Source: Pseudomonas coleopterorum
GTDB taxonomy: Bacteria > Pseudomonadota > Gammaproteobacteria > Pseudomonadales > Pseudomonadaceae
Length of the DNA stretch: 64,000 nucleotides
Direction of reading: 5' to 3'
NCBI RefSeq assembly: GCF_900105555.1
Contig: NZ_FNTZ01000001.1
Location: forward strand, 2,232,001-2,296,000
The position numbers and the translations under genes were made by a program. Below, piece by piece: positions 37,110-45,842 of the stretch. Positions within the stretch are counted from its first letter, which is position 1; the number at the start of each line of letters is the position of its first letter. The notes below the pieces were generated by a model. That model had not been told where the DNA came from and did no database searches. It saw only the letters and a program-made list of their open reading frames with translations.

Positions 37110-38459
37110 ATGAATAGCGAACTGCTGATTTTCGCGATGGCCGCCGGCGCCATCGTGGTGTTGATCCTGCTCATCACCAAGCTCAAGCTCAACCCGTTCC
37201 TGGCCCTGACCCTCACTGCGATCGGCCTTGGCCTGCTCAGTGGTGCGGGCGCCGGCGAGACCATCGACAGCTTCGCCAAGGGCTTCGGCTCGGCGCTGGC
37301 CAAGACCGGGCCGGTCATTGGTCTGGGTACGCTGCTGGGCGGCATCCTGCTGGGGTCCGGCGGCGCCGACCGCATCGCCAATGCGTTCATCGGCCAGCGT
37401 CCGGTGCAGTACGCGCCTTGGGCGATCTGCGCCGCCGCCTTGCTGATCGGCATGCCACACCTGTTCGACGTCAGCTTCATCATGCTGGCGCCATTGGTGT
37501 ATACGGTGGCCAAGCGCACCCATAGCCATCTGCTCTACATCGGTCTGCCGCTCGCCGCGGGCCTGTACGTGTCCCACGGCCTGCTGCCGCCCCACCCCGC
37601 GCCGACGCTGGCGGTCGCCGCGTTCCACGCCAACACCGGCCTGACCATCTTCTACGGCTTGTTGATCGCCGTGCCCACCGCGATCATCTGCGGGCCGATT
37701 TTCACCCGCCTGATCAGCCCCTGGTTCGGCCCGGCGCCTGACCTTACCGCCGGCCCGGTGGGTGCGCGTGAAGTCAGCCCCGATCAAAACCAGGTGTCAC
37801 TGCTGTCGTCGATCATCGCCGTGCTGCTACCGCCCGGCCTGATGCTGGTCGGTACCCTGGGCCTGGCCTTCAGCGTCAAGGGCTCGATGGCCTATGCGGT
37901 ATTCAACGCCTTGAACAACCCGATCCTGTCGTTGTTGATCGCGGTCATCTTTGCCTTCTTCGCCTTGGGCCTGCGCGCCGGGTTCAACCTGGGCCAGGTG
38001 CAGAAGATGGCCAGCCAGGGTCTGGCACCGCTGGGCGCGATCGTGATGATCCTGGGTGCCGGCGGCGGCTTCAAGGAAATGCTCACCACCATTCACCTGG
38101 ATGCACTGATCACTCACCATGCCTCGGGCTGGGCGGTGAATCCACTGATTCTAAGCTGGGGCATCGCGGCACTGCTGCGCATCTGCGTCGGTTCGGCGAC
38201 CGTTGCCACCGTCGCTGCCACCGGGATCGTCGCGCCTCTGGCACTGGCCTATCCGGGCCTGTCACCGGAGTTGCTGGTACTGGCTACCGCCTCGGGGGCC
38301 GTGATGCTGTCCCACGTCAACGATTCGGGCTTCTGGCTGTTCAAGGAATACTTTCAGCTCAGTGTGGCGCAGACCTTCCGCACATGGACCCTGATGCTGT
38401 GTCTGCAATCGGTGATCGGTTTGCTCGGTGTTCTATTGATCGAAGCGGTGATTCGCTAA
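37110..38459 (+). CDS. GntP-family acid-sugar permease
   Basis: 449-aa membrane protein with about 12-14 hydrophobic segments. GntP features: KGFGSALAKTGPVIGLGTLLGGILLGSGGADRIA, PHLFDVSFIMLAPLVY, ILGAGGGFKEML and SGAVMLSHVNDSGFW. GntP proteins are H+ symporters for gluconate and related sugar acids. Located next to the SAF oxidoreductase and the OtnK/OtnC genes, it should import the four-carbon acid substrate of this pathway. Confidence 0.92.
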   Translation: MNSELLIFAMAAGAIVVLILLITKLKLNPFLALTLTAIGLGLLSGAGAGETIDSFAKGFGSALAKTGPVIGLGTLLGGILLGSGGADRIANAFIGQRPVQYAPWAICAAALLIGMPHLFDVSFIMLAPLVYTVAKRTHSHLLYIGLPLAAGLYVSHGLLPPHPAPTLAVAAFHANTGLTIFYGLLIAVPTAIICGPIFTRLISPWFGPAPDLTAGPVGAREVSPDQNQVSLLSSIIAVLLPPGLMLVGTLGLAFSVKGSMAYAVFNALNNPILSLLIAVIFAFFALGLRAGFNLGQVQKMASQGLAPLGAIVMILGAGGGFKEMLTTIHLDALITHHASGWAVNPLILSWGIAALLRICVGSATVATVAATGIVAPLALAYPGLSPELLVLATASGAVMLSHVNDSGFWLFKEYFQLSVAQTFRTWTLMLCLQSVIGLLGVLLIEAVIR

Positions 38460-38500
38460 GATGGCCGCCTGACTATCTGCCTGCACGCCACGGAGCCTGA

Positions 38501-39310
38501 ATGCCCACCGACGAGGACCTCGCCATCACTGGCGCCGCACCGATGATTCCGGACCAGCGCCGGGAACAGATCCTGCGCCAGTTGCGCAAGCACCAGGTGC
38601 TCAGCGTGCACCAGCTGACAGAAATGTTCGACTGCTCGCACATGACCGTGCGCCGTGATATCAGTGTGCTGGAGCAGGAAGGCCGGGCGTATTCGGTGCC
38701 TGGCGGTGTGCGCATCGCCAGCCAGTTGCACAGCGAGCCCAGTCACCAGTCCAAGGCGGTCGCCGAACAGCCACAGAAACAGGCCATGGCGGTTCTGGCC
38801 GCAGCTTTGCTGCGCAATGACATGACAGTGTATCTGGATGCCGGCACCAGCACGCTGGAGATCGTCCCGCACATAGCTGCCCTGTCGGGCATGACCGTGG
38901 TGACCAACGACTTCGGCATCGTGCATGCCCTGGCTGAAGCGGTGCATGTGGATGTCATCCACACCGGCGGCCTGCTGGATCACCCCAATCGTTCCTGCGT
39001 CGGGGGCCTGGCGGTGGCGACGTTACGCCAGCTGGCCACCGACATTGCCTTCATGTCCACCAGTTCCTGGGACCTGCAACGGGGCATCACCACCCCTTCG
39101 GCGCTCAAGGTCGAGGTCAAGCAGGTGGCGATGCAGGCGGCGTCCCAGCGGGTGCTGATCACCAGCAGCTCCAAGTACGGCACGTTCGGGATGTACAAGA
39201 TCGCCGGCCTCGAGCAGTTCGATGTGGTCATCAGCGACAACGAGCTCACCGAGGTGGCCGCCGAGGCCATTCGCAAGCTGGGTGTGGAAGTGCTATTGGC
39301 CGAAGGCTGA
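38501..39310 (+). CDS. DeoR/GlpR-family transcriptional regulator
   Basis: 269 aa. N-terminal HTH (QRREQILRQLRKHQVLSVHQLTEMFDCSHMTVRRDISVLEQEGR) and C-terminal sugar-phosphate-sensing DeoR-C domain (VYLDAGTSTLEIVPHIA, TNDFGIVHALAEA, HTGGLLDHPNRSCVG, TSSWDLQRGITTPSALKVEVKQ, SSKYGTFGMYKIAGLEQFDVVISD). Normally represses a sugar catabolic operon until a phosphorylated intermediate binds. Start at 38501 has ggag 5 bases upstream. It closes the acid-sugar locus, 41 bases after the permease. Confidence 0.93.
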   Translation: MPTDEDLAITGAAPMIPDQRREQILRQLRKHQVLSVHQLTEMFDCSHMTVRRDISVLEQEGRAYSVPGGVRIASQLHSEPSHQSKAVAEQPQKQAMAVLAAALLRNDMTVYLDAGTSTLEIVPHIAALSGMTVVTNDFGIVHALAEAVHVDVIHTGGLLDHPNRSCVGGLAVATLRQLATDIAFMSTSSWDLQRGITTPSALKVEVKQVAMQAASQRVLITSSSKYGTFGMYKIAGLEQFDVVISDNELTEVAAEAIRKLGVEVLLAEG

Positions 39311-39311
39311 C

Positions 39312-39334
39312 GGTCTGGTCTGGTCTGGTCTGGT
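39312..39334. repeat. GGTCT tandem repeat
   Basis: Four exact GGTCT copies plus a partial one directly after the DeoR-gene stop codon. A simple-sequence repeat open to slippage, but non-coding as placed. Confidence 0.8.
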
Positions 39335-39398
39335 TGATGGAACTCCGTTGCGCGACCGTGGCCAGAACTGCACACAATCCCTGCGGGATCTACTGGCC

Positions 39399-39830
39399 AT
39401 GAACGATACCTTCGATCTCAACCGCTTCATCGACGCCCAGCGCGCCGTGTACCCCGATGTCCTCGAAGAACTGCGCAGTGGCCGCAAACGCAGCCATTGG
39501 ATGTGGTTCATCTTTCCCCAATTGGCTGGCCTCGGTCATAGCGAGACGGCGCGCTTCTATGCGATCAGCGGTGCGGCCGAGGCGACGGCTTATCTGAACA
39601 ATCCATTATTGGGTGCGCGCCTGCTGGAATGCACACGTACGGTGCTGGAGCATTCCGGTCAGAGCGCCAGGGCGATGTTCGGCACCCCCGATGACACGAA
39701 GTTGCGCTCGTGCATGACCTTGTTTGCCAGCGTGGCACCTGAGCAGGCGTGCTTCCAGCAGGTGTTGGATCGATTTTTCGACGGCGAGAGCGATGCGAAA
39801 ACCATCGCATTGCTGGAACAACCCCTGTAG
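39399..39830 (+). CDS. DUF1810-family protein, stop codon inside a REP element
   Basis: 143 aa with the DUF1810 pattern (FDLNRFIDAQRAVYPDVLEELRSGRKRSHWMWFIFPQL, GLGHSETARFYAI, GARLLECTRTVLE, DDTKLRSCMTLFASVAPEQACFQQVLDRFFDGESDAKTIALL). The family is a small helical protein of unknown role. Its TAG stop (39828-39830) is part of the first GTAGCAGCGGCG unit of a REP array. The end may therefore have been set by REP insertion, although the protein length is normal. The ATG at 39399 begins the conserved part. Confidence 0.8.
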   Translation: MNDTFDLNRFIDAQRAVYPDVLEELRSGRKRSHWMWFIFPQLAGLGHSETARFYAISGAAEATAYLNNPLLGARLLECTRTVLEHSGQSARAMFGTPDDTKLRSCMTLFASVAPEQACFQQVLDRFFDGESDAKTIALLEQPL

Positions 39831-39998
39831 CAGCGGCGCGAGCCGCGTCATGGGTTCACGCGGTGTGCCTGATGCAATGCGGTGAGGCTGGACGCGGCTT
39901 GCGCCGTATTTGTAGCAGCGGCGCGAGCCGCGTCATGGGTTCACGCGGTGTGCCTGATGTAATGCGGTGAGGTCGGACGCGGCTTGCGCCGCTGCTAC
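39827..39998. repeat. Tandemly duplicated REP/BIME array
   Basis: Two nearly identical copies of about 85 bases: GTAGCAGCGGCGCGAGCCGC, then a spacer with CACGCGGTGTGCCTGATG, then the inverse arm GACGCGGCTTGCGCCG. Copy 1 (39827-39908) lacks the final CTGCTAC; copy 2 (39912-39998) is complete. The spacers differ at only a few bases, so the duplication is recent. The same unit lies at 14176. It fills most of the 271-base gap to the MFS gene. Confidence 0.9.
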
Positions 39999-40101
39999 AA
40001 GGGCGCGTTGTGTTGAGGTTGCAAATAATCGATAGCCTGCTTTGCTTTAACCAACGTTCCCTGTGCAAGGGGACCTCAACCGCACGCTTGCGAACGAGCC
40101 C

Positions 40102-41289
40102 ATGACTGAGTCTGCCCAACCTGCAACGCCCTCTTCGTCCTCGATCACCCTGCAAATCATCTCCATCGTGTTCTACACGTTCATTGCCTTCATCTCGATC
40201 GGACTGCCCATCGCGGTGCTGCCCGGCTACGTGCACGACCACTTAGGGTTCAGTGCGGTGGCCGCCGGCGTGGTGATCGGCGCGCAGTACCTGGCGACGC
40301 TGCTCAGCCGGCCCAGCGCCGGACGCATGGCCGACGCATTGGGCACCAAACGCACCATCGTCTACGGCCTGATCGGTATCGGCATCAGCGGAGCGCTGAC
40401 GTTCGTCTCGGTGTTTCTGCACAGCGTGCCGCAGTGGAGCCTGGGCGTGCTGATCGCCGGGCGTGTGGTCCTCGGCCTGGCGCAAGGCGCGATCGGGGTA
40501 GGTACCAGCAGCTGGGGAATCAGCCGCGTCGGCGCCGAACACATGGCCAAGGTGATCTCATGGAACGGCATCGCCTCCTATGGCGCCATCGCCATCGGCG
40601 CCCCGCTGGGCGTATTGATGGTGGCCTTCGCCGGGTTCTGGAGCCTCGGCATTGCGCTCATGGCCCTGAGCGCTCTGGGCTTGTGGATGATCCGTGACAC
40701 ACCGGCGTCACCCGTCGTGCGGGGTGAGCGCATGCCGTTCTGGTCCGCCTTCGGCCGGGTCGCGCCCCATGGCATGAGCCTGATGCTGGCCTCGATCGGC
40801 TATGGCACCCTCACCACGTTCATCACCCTGTATTACGTGGAGCGCGGCTGGGAAGGCGCAGCGTGGTGCCTGACCGCCTTTGGCATCAGTTTCATCGCGG
40901 CGCGCCTGGTGTTCATCAACAGCATCAACCATTTGGGTGGCTCCACCGTGGCCATGGCCTGTATCGCCACCGAAGTGGTCGGCCTGGCCATGCTGTGGCT
41001 GGCTCCTTCACCGATCTTCACCCTGGCGGGCGCGGCTTTGGCTGGGTTGGGATTGTCGCTGGTCTATCCAGCCTTGGGCGTGCTGGCCATCCACAAGGTG
41101 CCCGGCACCAGCCGGGGCGCGGGCCTGAGTGCGTTCGCGGTCTTCTTCGATTTGGCCTTGGCGATCGCCGGCCCGGTGATGGGTGCGGTGGCGGCCGGGT
41201 TTGGCTATGGCTCGATCTTCGCTTTGGCGGCCGGCCTCTCCCTGATCGCCCTGGGGCTGACCGCGTGGCTGTCGCGACAGGATCAGTGA
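40102..41289 (+). CDS. MFS transporter (YhhS/arabinose-efflux-like)
   Basis: 395 aa, 12 hydrophobic helices. MFS loop 2-3 motif LLSRPSAGRMADALGTKRTIVYGLIG, motif C-like GLAQGAIGVGTSSWGIS in helix 5, and matching C-terminal half (SLVYPALGVLAIHKVPGTSRGAGLSAF). It resembles the YhhS/YcaD class of drug or metabolite exporters; substrate unknown. The ATG at 40102 was chosen as the start before the first helix. Its 3' end overlaps the convergent hydrolase gene by 7 bases. Confidence 0.88.
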   Translation: MTESAQPATPSSSSITLQIISIVFYTFIAFISIGLPIAVLPGYVHDHLGFSAVAAGVVIGAQYLATLLSRPSAGRMADALGTKRTIVYGLIGIGISGALTFVSVFLHSVPQWSLGVLIAGRVVLGLAQGAIGVGTSSWGISRVGAEHMAKVISWNGIASYGAIAIGAPLGVLMVAFAGFWSLGIALMALSALGLWMIRDTPASPVVRGERMPFWSAFGRVAPHGMSLMLASIGYGTLTTFITLYYVERGWEGAAWCLTAFGISFIAARLVFINSINHLGGSTVAMACIATEVVGLAMLWLAPSPIFTLAGAALAGLGLSLVYPALGVLAIHKVPGTSRGAGLSAFAVFFDLALAIAGPVMGAVAAGFGYGSIFALAAGLSLIALGLTAWLSRQDQ

Positions 41290-42320
41290 TCGGCGGTCTG
41301 CAGGCCGGCGCGTGAAGGCCGACCCAGGGTGTGGGTGAAGAACTTGCCCGCCTCGTGAATAAGGTCGCGGTGGATACCTTCGCGGTCCACGCCATCAGCA
41401 TCGGTGCACAGCACCGGCGAGGCGCTGCGCTGTTCGTCCGTGCACGGGGCCATGAACACGAAGTGACCGGCGCCGGGCAGCAGGCGATAGTCGGTGTTGC
41501 CCGGCAACTTGCGCGCCAGCGCTTCGGCATTCTTGTCGATGGCCACAAGTTGGTCATTGTCGCCGCTGTAGATCAGCGTAGGCAGATGGACTTCGGCCAG
41601 GGTCTGGCGACCGAACATCAGGCTCAACGGCGCCATCAGCAGCAGTGCACGCACACGTGGGTCGGCCTCTGGGGTCAGGTCATCCCGATCGGCTTCCAGT
41701 TCCCCGCGGGTCTGGCAGGCATCGGCGTCGTAGGGTCGCTCTTCGCAGTATTTGCGCAGGCGCTGCAGATCAGGCCGTGCACCGGACAGAATCAAGGCGG
41801 TTTCGCCGCCTGCCGAATAACCGATCACACCGACCGCATGGGTGTTCACGAAAGGCGACAGCATCGAATCACCCAGCGCTGCAGTAATGGCTTGCGAGAT
41901 CTGTAGCGGCCGTCCGTAAAGATTGCTGAGTTTGCCCAACCGGCTGTGATCCTGGGCATTGTCGCCCGGGTGCACGACCGCCACCACGACGAAGCCCTTG
42001 CGCGTCAGCGCGGTGATCAAGTCGTGCAGCGCCAGCGGCGTGCCGGTATTGCCGTGGGACAGCATCAACAGCGGGAAGCGACCGATAGCGACTGCCGCGT
42101 CCTGCTGCGCGTCGATGCTGTAGCCGCCCAGACGTGCCGGATGGGTGCGGTCCTGGGTCGGATAGAAGGCATAGGCGTGCATCGGCTGGTCGTCGAGCGG
42201 GTCGTTGAAGGTCAGCAAGTGATAGCCCACGTTCCAGCGGGCGTGAGGATTCGCTTGAGCCTGCACCGAAAGCAGGCTCAACAGCAGCAGAGAAACGATT
42301 ACTGCACAACGACGGACCAT
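41283..42320 (-). CDS. Exported alpha/beta hydrolase (dienelactone-hydrolase/PAF-acetylhydrolase-like)
   Basis: 345-aa precursor. Signal peptide MVRRCAVIVSLLLLSLLSVQAQA, oxyanion segment PLLMLSHGNTGTPLAL, nucleophile elbow GYSAGGETAL (catalytic Ser), acid in LIYSGDNDQLV, and His in LPGAGHFVFMAPC. Cys pairs in YCEERPYDADACQTR and in APCTDEQRSASPVLCTDADG may form disulfides, consistent with periplasmic location. Ester or lipid substrate unknown. The ATG at 42320 begins the signal peptide. Confidence 0.85.
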   Translation of the reverse strand: MVRRCAVIVSLLLLSLLSVQAQANPHARWNVGYHLLTFNDPLDDQPMHAYAFYPTQDRTHPARLGGYSIDAQQDAAVAIGRFPLLMLSHGNTGTPLALHDLITALTRKGFVVVAVVHPGDNAQDHSRLGKLSNLYGRPLQISQAITAALGDSMLSPFVNTHAVGVIGYSAGGETALILSGARPDLQRLRKYCEERPYDADACQTRGELEADRDDLTPEADPRVRALLLMAPLSLMFGRQTLAEVHLPTLIYSGDNDQLVAIDKNAEALARKLPGNTDYRLLPGAGHFVFMAPCTDEQRSASPVLCTDADGVDREGIHRDLIHEAGKFFTHTLGRPSRAGLQTADH

Positions 42321-42533
42321 CGCGGCGCTCTTCCTTGGCAAAACCTCGGGGGTAGGTTCTGACACAGCATAGGATGGGCCAAGTCACACCCCGGTTCCGT
42401 GAAATATTGTACAGACGGGCGAGCGGCCCTCGCCGAGCTGAACCCTGACGGTGCCGGTCACTCTATGAAGTGCCCTGTGCGGCCTGATCGTTCGATCCAG
42501 CACCGCACTCTCCTCACTGAAAAGGACTCCAGC

Positions 42534-43307
42534 ATGAGCACCCGCTCGCTCTTCTCGCCACGCCGTACCGCGCGCACTCCAGTGCTGTGCCTGGTCGCTC
42601 TGGCCATGGCCGGATGCGCCGGCAACAACAGCGCATCCAAAGTGGACGCGCCCGGCGCGCCGACCACGGCCCTGACCAAAACCCTCGACGCGGGCGCCAA
42701 TGCGCTGCAGTCACGTCCGCCGATCAATGAATTGAACGCCTATCTGGATGGCTTTCATTTCTATAACGGACACCCCGGTGCGCAGATGGAAGCCCATCAC
42801 TACTGCGCGATCCTCAACGAGGAAGTCATCCAGTGCGTCATTTATGACGGCAACGTCAAGGACGCCAAGCTGATGGGCGTTGAGTACATCATCAGTGCCC
42901 GGCTTTTCGCCCAACTGCCCAAGGCGGAAAAGGCGTTGTGGCACAGCCACGTTCACGAAGTGAAGTCTGGCCAGCTGATCGCTCCGGGCATTCCCGCGCC
43001 TGCCGAACACGCTCTGATGGACAAGCTGGTGAACACCTACGGCAAGACCTGGCACACCTGGCACACCGATCTGGACAAGCAGCTGCCGCTGGGGGTGCCG
43101 CAACTGATGATGGGCTTCACAGGCGATGGCCAGGTCGACCCGGCGCTGGTGCGCGAGCGGGACAAGCGCTTCGGCATCGACAGCGCGGAGAAGAAACGAC
43201 AGCGCGCCGACATTCCAACACCCCAGATCGACCCTGGTGCAGACGCATGGAGCAAAGGCCAGATCATCCAGATACAGGACCCGACCGGCAGTCGACACGC
43301 CCATTGA
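42534..43307 (+). CDS. OBAP/DUF1264-family lipoprotein
   Basis: 257 aa. The N terminus has a lipoprotein signal with lipobox LAMAGC (Cys near residue 26). The mature part is the DUF1264 / oil-body-associated domain (NGHPGAQMEAHHYCAILNEEVIQCVIYDGNVKDAKLMGVEYIISARLF, LWHSHVHEVKSGQLIAPGIP, YGKTWHTWHTD). Known mostly from plant seed oil-body proteins and from bacteria, function unknown. The many His suggest a metal site. Start ATG at 42534 has aaagga upstream. Confidence 0.82.
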   Translation: MSTRSLFSPRRTARTPVLCLVALAMAGCAGNNSASKVDAPGAPTTALTKTLDAGANALQSRPPINELNAYLDGFHFYNGHPGAQMEAHHYCAILNEEVIQCVIYDGNVKDAKLMGVEYIISARLFAQLPKAEKALWHSHVHEVKSGQLIAPGIPAPAEHALMDKLVNTYGKTWHTWHTDLDKQLPLGVPQLMMGFTGDGQVDPALVRERDKRFGIDSAEKKRQRADIPTPQIDPGADAWSKGQIIQIQDPTGSRHAH

Positions 43308-43398
43308 GGCGAAAACGGAACCACCGACCGATCCGGTTGAACTTGCCGAGCACGCTGGCCCTCCCCTGTAGGACCTACCTTGATCAATGAGCCTACAC

Positions 43399-43620
43399 AT
43401 GGAAACGTCGATTTTCTGGACCGCCGCAGCGGTCATCGTGTTACTCCTCGATCTGTGGGCGCTGGCCAGCGTGTGGAAAAGCACCAAGAGTTCCGGCACG
43501 AAGATTGGCTGGACCGTACTGATTTTCATCTTCCCGCTGGTCGGGCTGGCCATCTGGGGCTTCGCCGGACCACGGGGCGTCGCCATCGCCCCAACGTCCG
43601 ACGAGCACAGCAAGGGCTGA
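43399..43620 (+). CDS. Small PLDc_N-type two-helix membrane protein
   Basis: 73 aa. Two hydrophobic helices (IFWTAAAVIVLLLDLWALASVW and IGWTVLIFIFPLVGLAIWGFAGPRG) joined by a short charged loop, the pattern of the cardiolipin-synthase N-terminal (PLDc_N) domain found as a separate small protein. Start is either this ATG (METSIFW) or one at 43387; ribosome sites are weak for both. Role unknown. Confidence 0.8.
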   Translation: METSIFWTAAAVIVLLLDLWALASVWKSTKSSGTKIGWTVLIFIFPLVGLAIWGFAGPRGVAIAPTSDEHSKG

Positions 43621-43746
43621 ATCGCCCTACGCAGCTGCATCCCGCGATGGATGAACATCCGATGAAACTGCTGCGTTTCAGCGGCAGTCACACTTTCACG
43701 GCCTGCAACGCTCAGTCCGCTTCATACCCTACACAAGGAATTGACC

Positions 43747-44256
43747 ATGAAATCCAAATTCTACGCCGCTGCCCTCGCCCTTTCCGTCTCGCTCGCCAGC
43801 CATGGCGCCTTCGCAGCCTCCGATGATTTCGTCGAGGACGCCTCCGCCAAAGGCGTGGCTGAAGTCGAAGCAGGCAAGCTGGCGCTGGAAAAAGGCACCG
43901 CCGCGGACGTCAAGACTTTCGCCGACATGATGGTCAAGGACCACACTGCCGCCAACCAGAAGCTCAAGGCACTGGCCGACAAGAAGAACATCGACGTCTC
44001 GGACGATGCCGAGCTGCTGGACAAGGCCAAAGCGATGATTCTGGAGCTGCGCTCGGCCAAGTCGTTCGACCAGGCCTATGCCAACAACCAGGTCAAGGCG
44101 CACGAAGCGACCATCGAGATCTTCGAAGACGAAATCAAGAACGGTGAAGACGCAGAGCTCAAGGCATTCGCCACCGAGACTCTGCCCAAGCTGAAAGCCC
44201 ACCTGGTAGAGGCCAAGAAGCTGGCCGCTGCCCACGGTGGTGCGGCTGCGCACTAA
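43747..44256 (+). CDS. Exported DUF4142-family protein
   Basis: 169-aa precursor with signal peptide [23 protein letters not shown] and a mature ferritin-like helical bundle rich in Lys, Glu and Ala (ASDDFVEDASAKGVAEVEAGKLALEKGTAADVKTFADMMVKDHTAANQKLKALADKKNI). DUF4142 proteins are periplasmic and often stress-related, function unknown. caaggaattgacc gives a good ribosome site for the ATG at 43747. A strong terminator follows. Confidence 0.9.
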   Translation: MKSKFYAAALALSVSLASHGAFAASDDFVEDASAKGVAEVEAGKLALEKGTAADVKTFADMMVKDHTAANQKLKALADKKNIDVSDDAELLDKAKAMILELRSAKSFDQAYANNQVKAHEATIEIFEDEIKNGEDAELKAFATETLPKLKAHLVEAKKLAAAHGGAAAH

Positions 44257-44283
44257 GCACTCAGCCAACGCGCGCAACACCCG

Positions 44284-44314
44284 ATGCCCCCGCACACTGT
44301 GCGGGGGCATTTTT
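44284..44314 (+). terminator. Intrinsic terminator of the DUF4142 gene
   Basis: ATGCCCCCGCA and TGCGGGGGCAT form an 11-bp perfect stem with a 5-base loop, followed by TTTT. Confidence 0.93.
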
Positions 44315-44339
44315 CATGGGGAAAGGCTTGAGGCCAGGG

Positions 44340-44783
44340 TCAGAACGTAAGCCCCAGGTGCTGCCCGGCAAAGATGACCTGATCGAACCAGAACGCCTGG
44401 TGCAGTGCTACGATCAGCCAGAACACCAGCTGATAGGAAACCTTGCGCGTCTTGTGCCGGAACAGTTGCTGGGCGATGAGTGCGCCTGGCCAGCCGCCCA
44501 GCAGTTCGGCGCCGTGCAGCAGTTTTTCCGGGGTTCGCTGGCCCTGCCCTTGGGCCTGGCGCTTGTCGTGCCAGTACAAACCCACCGTCAGGAGGCTCAT
44601 CAGTGCATAGACCACCAGCACCGACGGATGCCCGGCCATCGCCAGGCGCAACAGGCCAAGAAAGGGCAGCAGGCACAGCACGACGAATACCGTGATTTTC
44701 AGCGCCAGGAATTGCACCGGGCGCTGCTGACCACCGCGCGGCCGCGCAGACGCCCGACCGGGCGCCGGATCAGCCTTGCGCAC
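44340..44783 (-). CDS. DUF1294-family membrane protein
   Basis: 147 aa. A basic N-tail is followed by about four hydrophobic segments and the DUF1294 signature ([68 protein letters not shown]). Function unknown; some homologues carry a cold-shock domain in front, which is absent here. The start overlaps the last 14 bases of uppP upstream, so the two are co-transcribed. Confidence 0.85.
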   Translation of the reverse strand: MRKADPAPGRASARPRGGQQRPVQFLALKITVFVVLCLLPFLGLLRLAMAGHPSVLVVYALMSLLTVGLYWHDKRQAQGQGQRTPEKLLHGAELLGGWPGALIAQQLFRHKTRKVSYQLVFWLIVALHQAFWFDQVIFAGQHLGLTF

Positions 44784-45603
44784 TGGACCAATCGATCCAG
44801 CCGAACTGCCAGGTCGCCAGGATGATCAGGCCGAAGGCAATGCGGTACCAGGCGAACACGGCGTAGCTGTGGGTGGCGATGAACTTGAGCAGACCACGCA
44901 CGGCGATCATGGCGAAGATGAACGACACCACGAAGCCCAGCGCGAACACCGGGAAGTCGGCCGGCTGAAACAGGTGATGGAACTTGTAGCCCGAATACAC
45001 CGCGGCACCGACCATGGTCGGCATGGCCAGAAAGAACGAGAACTCGGTGGCGGTCTTGCGCGACAGACCGAACAGCAGGCCGCCGATGATCGTCGAGCCC
45101 GAGCGCGAGGTCCCCGGAATCATCGCCAGGCACTGCGCGAAACCGACCTTGAGGGCATCGCTCCAGCGCATGTCGTCGACGTGGTGCACACGCACGGCAT
45201 GCTCGCGCTTCTCGGCCCAGAGCATGATGAAACCACCCAGTACCAGAGCGACCGCCACGGTGATGGGGTTGAACAGGTATTCGTGGATCTTGTCGGCGAA
45301 AATCACCCCCAGCACGACCGCCGGCAGGAAGCCGATGAACAGGTTCAGGGTAAAGCGCTGGGCGTTGCGTTGGGTCGGCAAGCCAGTGATCACTTCGAGG
45401 ATCTTGCGACGGAATTCCCACACCACCGCCAATATCGCACCCAGCTGGATGATGATATTGAAGGCCATGGCCCGTTCGCCGCCGAAACCGATCAGGTCGG
45501 CCACGATGATCTGGTGACCGGTGCTGGAAATGGGCAGGAACTCGGTCAAGCCTTCCACGATGCCTAGAATCAGCGCCTGCATGGCGGTCCAAAAATCCAT
45601 CAT
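44770..45603 (-). CDS. uppP: Undecaprenyl-diphosphatase
   Basis: 277 aa, polytopic inner-membrane enzyme recycling undecaprenyl diphosphate to the monophosphate carrier for peptidoglycan; overproduction gives bacitracin resistance (BacA). Signature motifs: [20 protein letters not shown] (Glu and Ser of the active site), and [43 protein letters not shown]. Length is normal. The DUF1294 gene overlaps its end. Confidence 0.95.
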   Translation of the reverse strand: MMDFWTAMQALILGIVEGLTEFLPISSTGHQIIVADLIGFGGERAMAFNIIIQLGAILAVVWEFRRKILEVITGLPTQRNAQRFTLNLFIGFLPAVVLGVIFADKIHEYLFNPITVAVALVLGGFIMLWAEKREHAVRVHHVDDMRWSDALKVGFAQCLAMIPGTSRSGSTIIGGLLFGLSRKTATEFSFFLAMPTMVGAAVYSGYKFHHLFQPADFPVFALGFVVSFIFAMIAVRGLLKFIATHSYAVFAWYRIAFGLIILATWQFGWIDWSSAQG

Positions 45604-45794
45604 TCCCCCAATTGGACCCGCGCCTGGCGTGGTCCTGTCTGTTTAATAGAACTCATTGCCGTCGGGCCCCGCGATGCTAACAGAGCAGCTTGTGCAAATC
45701 CGCACGCGGGCGTCGGTGAGTGTTGATTGAACTGAAGTTTCATCTTTGCAGCGGGTGAACCGCGCAGGACGCGCGCAGTATCGGCGGCGCAGGT

Positions 45795-45825
45795 TACAAT
45801 CCCGACTTTGCATGCAGTGCATGCA
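45795..45825 (+). promoter_or_regulatory. pnuC promoter -10 and adjoining TGCATGCA palindrome
   Basis: A TACAAT -10 candidate (45795-45800) is followed 8 bases later by TGCATGCAGTGCATGCA (45809-45825), two self-palindromic TGCATGCA octamers around a G. The repeat covers the expected transcription start, ideal for a repressor. It is 17 bases before the pnuC ATG. No consensus -35 is seen. Cognate factor unknown. Confidence 0.45.
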
Positions 45826-45842
45826 CCTGCCTGAGATTGCCC

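Noticed and set aside
39827..39998. CRISPR array
   Set aside because: Only two long near-identical units with internal inverted symmetry and similar spacers; they match REP elements, not short repeats with unique spacers.
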